64,000 nucleotides of DNA from Trichuris trichiura (Eukaryota; Nematoda; Enoplea; Trichinellida; Trichuridae), in the NCBI GenBank assembly GCA_037903355.1, contig JBAJFE010000061.1, positions 558,001 to 622,000 on the forward strand, in the 5' to 3' direction. The position numbers were made by a program, and so were the translations under genes. Of this stretch, positions 56,013 to 64,000 are shown in pieces; position 1 is the first letter of the stretch; each line of letters begins with the position of its first letter. Below the pieces are notes generated by a model, which saw only the letters and a list, made by a program, of their open reading frames with translations, was not told the DNA's origin and did no database searches.

Positions 56013-57996
56013 AAATTATTAATGATAACAAGTATTTACCAATAATATGTACAAAAAACCTTGCATGGTTAACATTTAAAATGCTACTGACATGGAAAGT
56101 TTGCTCAAACCGTTTCGTATACACAGCTGAGCTGAGTCTCTTCTCTGCCATGGAGTAAAAGCAGTAAATGATTTAACGCTGAGCGTTGCACGCTTTATCA
56201 TTCCGAAAAGGAAAAGATATACGCACGCAACTGAAGAAAGTTGACATTTATAGCAATTCTCCACGGAGGCTTATACTTATTCTTCTCGAAACGTTTTACT
56301 TTTTGATATTAGTTGTAAGCTGAATGAAAATATCGAATAATCTTCGTAAAGCAGACATGTCAAATATGCGACCCTATGCAACCGTACCTGCGTTCCAAAG
56401 AAGGGATACTGTACTCCTGTCATTTAACTGTCAAAAGAGCAGTTTTTCATATTTAAATCTCATAAACGTGCGTAATTAACAGAAAAACTCTAAGCTTTTA
56501 TCTAGAATGTCTTTTACAATTCGAGATGGTCTATTAGCTTTGAATATTGATTCCAAAAGCAGAAAAGAAACAGTTGTGCGAGAAAGGAGTTTTGAAGCTT
56601 CTAAAAATAGAGATGACATTAATTGTTAACACTCCGCGGCGATGCAGTGAGCAGATAATGTCAAGTCTGTCCCTGTGCGACCTGATTGGTTGTCCGCGGC
56701 ACGCACGCTACTCAATGACATTATACAGACTTTGTATTCTGTAATCCTCTGAGGACTCTCAGTTTGACGTTTTAAAGTATACTGACAACAATGAATGTTA
56801 AATAAAAAAAATAATCGCCTTCACGTTCTCAGCAAAGTATGCAACAAAGCTATGGCTTTTTGAAACTACAACTGCTCATAAAACAACGATAAGCTCGCAC
56901 AGGCTTTGTCCTATTAAGCGCTGAAAGGACCAATAGCGACGACCAATCGCGAATGTTTTGAAACCGACTGAAGTTGTTGTTATTTGCATAATAAATAAAA
57001 TCGATAGACGAAGGAGAAAGCTTAGTTTGAATTATCGAGTTTCTACGTTACTTGAAGGTTAGGTTTATCTATTCGAACTGAGAGCTTACTGGTCAGCCGA
57101 AAACGACAGAGGCTGAAGCGGACGTCGTAACTGACAGTTCGTAGGGCAATATGCATGAAGGTTAAAAAATATCTGCGCGTCTGTTTATAACTGTTGTACT
57201 AATTCGCGACAAATTCAATTTCATGCCAATGACGGAAAAATGAGCAAATCGATAAAGCAGGGAACTCACTTCCTGAAAAACGCCACCGACAAGTGCAACG
57301 ACCTACTAGTCGACCTAGCGGACACTTAACCTATAGGACGCTGTTGTTAGTACGGTCATGATAACTGGTTTCGTCGCTCTGTTTAACAACAACGACAATT
57401 CTTTGCAGGTGAAGTTGAGAGAGTTGAGCTTGCTTAGCAACTAGCAAGTCCAGTTTCTGCTAGCCGGGCACACCAAGCAGGCCGTGACAATAGAAAATGT
57501 CTTACCCTCATCGGCTTAGGTAAATATATAAACGTTGGAAAAGATCACTACGATATGTGACCACTACGGTTATCTTCTTTGCCAGAATAGAAGAACGGTA
57601 TGCAAATAATTTCAGAATTCAAACAGTGACCAGCTTGGCGGCGGCGCAAAAAATGATAACAATAACATTGAGTTGCACCCAAACCTTACTGCGTACCCGT
57701 AAGCGGATAATGACCCCAAGTCAGACGCTGAGAACTACCGATGTGCTTCTCTTATCTGCAAAGATCAAATTCGCCATCGACCTACGCTTTCTTCTAATAA
57801 GTTCACCCATTTTCGAGTCTGCAACTTTGAACTTGAGTAAAAACACAAAACGAGTACATAAAAAGAAACAAAATTAACATAATAAACCGCTTTAGTTTTC
57901 GTTTTCTTTAGCAACTCAATTCCAACCGAAAAGAAACAAAAAGTGAGCATAGGGTCGTCATGCCGTCGCGTAATGAGCAAAATTCAAAAGCAAAGC
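56013..57996. other. intergenic between tRNA-Arg and the TTLL gene
   Basis: 2 kb with only short frames. One (56507-56629, 40 codons, after an acceptor-like TTTTATCTAG) looks mildly coding, but I could not find partner exons. Confidence 0.45.
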
Positions 57997-60370
<2,374 letters not shown>

Positions 60371-60736
60371 TTGAAAAAGCTGCTCGCTTGAAAAGTCACT
60401 AAAAAATTATCGAAGCCTTGAGCACGTATAAATAGTGCCACACAGACCGCAGACGACGATAGGGGTTCATGGGAACACGAAAGGTTACATAGATAGACCT
60501 GGGAACATCATCGCATCATATAACGACTGAAATCAACAACGCTACATTATCAGCCGTCCATAGGGAGGACGCGAAGTTGGAATCTATTTTAAGCTATTTC
60601 CGAGGTACTTAACTCATTCGGATGTCCTATGCGATATATGCATAAGGAGTGACATCTCGAGGAGAAAAGCTACGTTAGCAAAGTTGCAAAGACGAACAAA
60701 GTATTGACAGCCGAGAAATTCTAAACAAATGCGACA
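60371..60736. other. intergenic upstream of the TTLL gene
   Basis: Probable TTLL promoter side. No exon recognised. Confidence 0.4.
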
Positions 60737-61093
60737 ATGCAACTTAACGATATTCTTTCACACTTTACTACCGCACAAGAAGCGCAGAGGCGTATTTACC
60801 TCGGTTTGGATTGCCGGGAGCCCTCGCCGTCCTTATTGAAAGACGTACAAAACGATAATGACCACATCGACCTGCGGAGGGAAGGCAGTGTTCAAATGTT
60901 CACGCTGAATATTCCGGCTGTAGTATCATCAACGCCAACTATTGGAGTTTGGCAACTTTCCATGGGTAGTACTGTTGTAGAGCAAGCAGGTTGCAGTATT
61001 TACTTCGGACTGTTTCTTATTCAAACCTTTGCATATTCGCGTAGTCTCATTAAGACTTCAATACTATTCGTCAGCTTGATTTCGACCTTTTAA
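60737..61093 (+). CDS. hypothetical protein or 5' exon
   Basis: An ATG-initiated frame of 118 codons. The first 75 residues (MQLNDILSHFTTAQEAQRRI...) have the composition of real protein, after which it turns hydrophobic. A possible donor (ATGG/GTAGTA) lies near 60964, so this may be a first exon whose partners I could not identify. No family recognised. Confidence 0.28.
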   Translation: MQLNDILSHFTTAQEAQRRIYLGLDCREPSPSLLKDVQNDNDHIDLRREGSVQMFTLNIPAVVSSTPTIGVWQLSMGSTVVEQAGCSIYFGLFLIQTFAYSRSLIKTSILFVSLISTF

Positions 61094-62050
61094 TTTTGTT
61101 CTCGTCTGATGGGCGTTGGAAAATATAAGTCGGGCGTCAGCAGGGAACTTCTGTTGTTTTGCCAGAACGACTTGAAATCGCTATAGCTCTTATTTCCAAC
61201 GAGTGCAGCGCTTTCCGGGAGTTTCAGCACCTTTTTATAAAACGAACGCGCATTGCAAGCGATTGCGGTGTTGAATGTTTTAGCGGCAGTTTTACCTACG
61301 CAGAAAGTTAAGCGCTTTTCGCGTAAGCCAATAAAAGCCAAAACAATCAACTACTTTCGCCGAGCTAGAAAAAGTAAAACCTAAGTCAATGTTGTGCAAT
61401 TAATTTAAGATAAATTTTAAAAAACAAAAAAAGCAAGAAACTAGAAAGCAGCGAAGACAGAATAGCTTTCTTAAAGCAAAGAACACTTGACAAAGTGAAC
61501 GCAAGGTCTTGCGTACAGTAACCATACGTTACTTGTTTATAAGTAGTTTTCGCAAGAGAAAAACAGGGTAGACGCGTTTGGCAGGCTGAAAATGTTATGG
61601 AACAAATTTGTTGCTATTTGGTTTCGATTTCTTCTAATAAACCGATGCTTGATGAACGTTTCGAAAAATATGGCTAAAAGGCGTGAACGTCCAGATTATG
61701 CAGCTTAAAAATTTATTTTCCATACGTTTCTTGCGCGGTATCTCGCTGGAACAGTCCTGCGAGCGAACGCTAGTTTTTCCTAATTTGAACCAGACGCATT
61801 AAATTAAACCAAACTTGAAAGCGCTTTATAACGGCCACGTTCGAACAGTAAGATTTCTGCGGTGCCACCTAAATTTCTGCGTTGTAATAGCAGTAAGGAC
61901 GAACCCGAATTCTTGTGCGACATTTCTGCGGTTTTTGCTTTCTCCTTTCCTCAACAGCGTGAATTGCTTTGTCGTCCTCAGTTGCTTTAGGTCCTATTTT
62001 TGGTGTCTCATTCTTTTTTTGCTTGCAGACAGCGTTTCGTAACGGTCAAA
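61094..62050. other. intergenic upstream of TMED2
   Basis: AT-rich with nothing coding supported. It contains the TMED2 promoter side. Confidence 0.45.
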
Positions 62051-62831
62051 ATGCTCCGGTACGCACTGCTTGTTGGCGTTGTCAACTTGTATAGCCTCTG
62101 CAGCAACGCGTTGTTCGTCAGCGTTGACGCAAACGAGGAGCAGTGTTTTTTCGAACGTGTTACCTCAGGTACAAAAATGAATTTCATGTTTGAAGTGGCC
62201 GAGGGAGGATTTTTGGACATCGACGTCAAGGTCTGACCAGCGGCTCTTCACGCCATTCTTTTGCGGACTTTGGAACTTATAGATAGTAGGACCGGATAGC
62301 AAGCAGGTATACAAGGGAGAACGCGAGTCGTCCGGCAAGTTCACCTTTTCCGCTCATATGGACGGGGTTTATACGTATTGTTTTGGCAATAAAATGTCGA
62401 CAATGACACCAAAGATAGTAATGTTCACAATGAACGTGCTCAGCCCGCAGAGCACCGGAACTCCTCCAACAGAGGGAAACGGTGCGTACTGCGCTTTGCA
62501 AATAGTTTTTTTTTTAAAATAATGTTGAAAACTTTTTAGAAGAGCAAAACAAGCTGACGGAAATGGTCAATGAACTAAAATCTGGACTCATATCAGTCAA
62601 ACACGAGCAGGAATACATGGAAATACGCCAGCGGATTCATCGTGCGAGTAAGTGATCCATTTCCATTCGTTGTCATTAAATAAATGCATTGTGAAATCTC
62701 TTTTAGTTAACGAGAGTACAAACTCCAGGGTTGTCATGTGGGCCATCTTCGAAGCAGTTGTGCTCATTACAATGACGGCTGGACAGATTTATTACTTGAA
62801 ACGATTTTTCGAGGTTCGCAGGGTTATTTAA
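62051..62831 (+). CDS. TMED2: p24 cargo receptor TMED2
   Basis: Exons: 62051-62230, 62283-62481, 62540-62647 and 62707-62831; 203 residues (human 201). It cycles between ER and Golgi in COPI/COPII vesicles as a cargo receptor and coat adaptor. Signal peptide about 1-20; GOLD domain starting [21 protein letters not shown] with [12 protein letters not shown] and its paired cysteine in [15 protein letters not shown]; then a coiled coil with [15 protein letters not shown], one membrane segment ([20 protein letters not shown]) and the cytosolic tail [10 protein letters not shown] with the FF/basic sorting motif. The donor of intron 1 is GTCTGA, weaker than the others. AATAAA lies about 90 nt past the stop. 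Confidence 0.95.
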
Positions 62832-64000
62832 ATTTGTTTTTGTACTCTAGCGCCTCCTTGTTGTTGTTCCTGCTTTTCTTTAGTCAATTGCGCGCGATTT
62901 TCTTTTCGATTGTCGTTTCCAATAAATCCATCGAGAAGATAAGTAAGCAAGCGGCGAATAGCAAAATCTAATGCTTTTCGTACCGGAAAGTTTTGCCCTT
63001 TGGTAAGCTGATGTATTTAAAATACGAATCTCACTTTTCATCTCCCCTTTAGCAAGTAGGCTAAGCTTGCTCTGCTCGCATATGTTCCAACAACGCCTAT
63101 CGCTATTTATCCGTCCGATTCACGGAATGTTGTTTTCATTTTGATCCATTCGTATGTTGACAACCGGTTGCTGATCAACAAGTCGACTATACATTCCTTG
63201 TGGTCATTAGTCGCGGAAGATATGCCTTGTAAGTACGCTTTTTTATTGTGCATTTTTCATGGTAGCCGAAAGTGCCTCACAGAAAAGCCACAAAACCTGT
63301 TTTTGTCCTCATTTGATTGTTTAGAGTGAGAGACATTGAGACAAAAGATGCGATGGCAAACATTTCATGAATACAAAGTTTAGTTGGTCAATACCCATTG
63401 AGATGTTAGCTACTGAGCATCTCCTTGGTAGTACTGTAACTGTTGACCACTGGTCACGTAAGGTTATCTTGATGCGAAACACATTTTATCGAAGAGTATA
63501 GCTGCAGTGGCGTGCAGCTGAATTTGTAAACAGTTTTGGTTGCCGTCTAATTTTTTTTGTCGAAGAACTGTTGTTTCCCAACATGCGAGCAACTACGTTT
63601 AAATTGAGAAAATCTGATCGCTAAGCTCGTTCATCCGCTCATTCTTGCTATTCCAACTTTTATGCATGCTTCACGCGGACGGAGGCGATTTTGTTATTGT
63701 TCAAAAATTAGCATAAGCATGCATGCCTTTGGGCAATATCGATAGTGTTGCTTATTCTGAACTTTTCATTTGAACTGTAGAATCAGCTTCCATCGATCCT
63801 TCTCTTAAAATGCTTTTCTTTTGTGGCCACTTTCTGACCGGCCTTTCATTTAGCAACAGTGACTGGGTTCGAAAAGTCGCGCGCGCATTCAGTATTGTAA
63901 AAACTAAGTTTCTCCTTCCAAGTCCTTACGCGCTTGCGCATTTTCGCGTCCAGGAACACCTTCCGGGTTTTGTCAAAACTGTATAAGTTTTTTAAAAATG
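62832..64000. other. 3' flank of TMED2 to window end
   Basis: A poly(A) signal for TMED2 lies at 62921-62926. Beyond that I see no exon, RNA gene or repeat that I can support. Confidence 0.5.
62921..62926 (+). terminator. polyadenylation signal of TMED2
   Basis: AATAAA on the coding strand about 90 nt after the stop codon. Confidence 0.5.

Noticed and set aside
56507..56629. Forty-codon frame after an acceptor-like site
   Set aside because: Too short, with no partner exon or recognised motif; noted only as part of the intergenic description.
57239..57329. Short frame of 29 codons with coding-like composition
   Set aside because: No flanking splice sites or homologous context; cannot be told from chance.

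Overview
The window looks like nuclear DNA of a small-genome metazoan, most likely a nematode of the whipworm/Trichinella side of the phylum. This is an inference: the genes are dense, nearly all introns are 45-90 nt with GT..TTTCAG/TTTTAG borders, the genes are ordinary animal ones, and Penelope, Tigger and hAT elements are present. Species cannot be fixed from the sequence alone. Gene models were built by hand from reading-frame continuity across GT-AG introns; for every multi-exon gene with a family name the summed exon lengths keep frame, apart from the two breaks flagged below.

Layout. 2216-9888 (-) encodes a PH plus tandem-PDZ adaptor. Its 5.3-kb second intron holds a decayed Penelope-like retroelement, which is itself split by an internally deleted Tigger/pogo DNA transposon. 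10545-16154 (-) is eIF3a, followed at 16915-20199 (-) by a truncated tandem paralogue that ends soon after the PCI half. 21922-31809 (+) is a cluster of three intracellular-type serpins whose predicted reactive-site P1 residues differ (Met, Leu, Arg); the first has a 1-nt frameshift. 32839-34427 (+) is an Rpn11/PSMD14-like JAMM protease, separated by a ~690-bp foldback element from the convergent PCID2 gene (36260-38072, -). TSR3 (38781-39710, -) comes next, then a hAT remnant (40202-41792) and two candidate small genes (41867-42092, -; 44170-44494, +).

The right third holds NDC80 on one exon (45957-47573, +), ATP synthase gamma (48764-50152, -), ribosomal protein L21 (50826-51595, +), PDIA4/ERp72 (51673-55521, -), a tRNA-Arg(CCT) (55940-56012, +), a TTLL4-type tubulin polyglutamylase (57997-60370, -) and TMED2/p24 (62051-62831, +).

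Most genes are unrelated housekeeping functions: translation, proteasome, mRNA export, ribosome maturation, kinetochore, mitochondrial ATP synthesis, ER folding and COP vesicle cargo. The unusual biology lies in the lineage-specific pieces: the serpin cluster, the eIF3a duplication, the PH-PDZ adaptor with its nested transposons, and the foldback and inverted-repeat elements.
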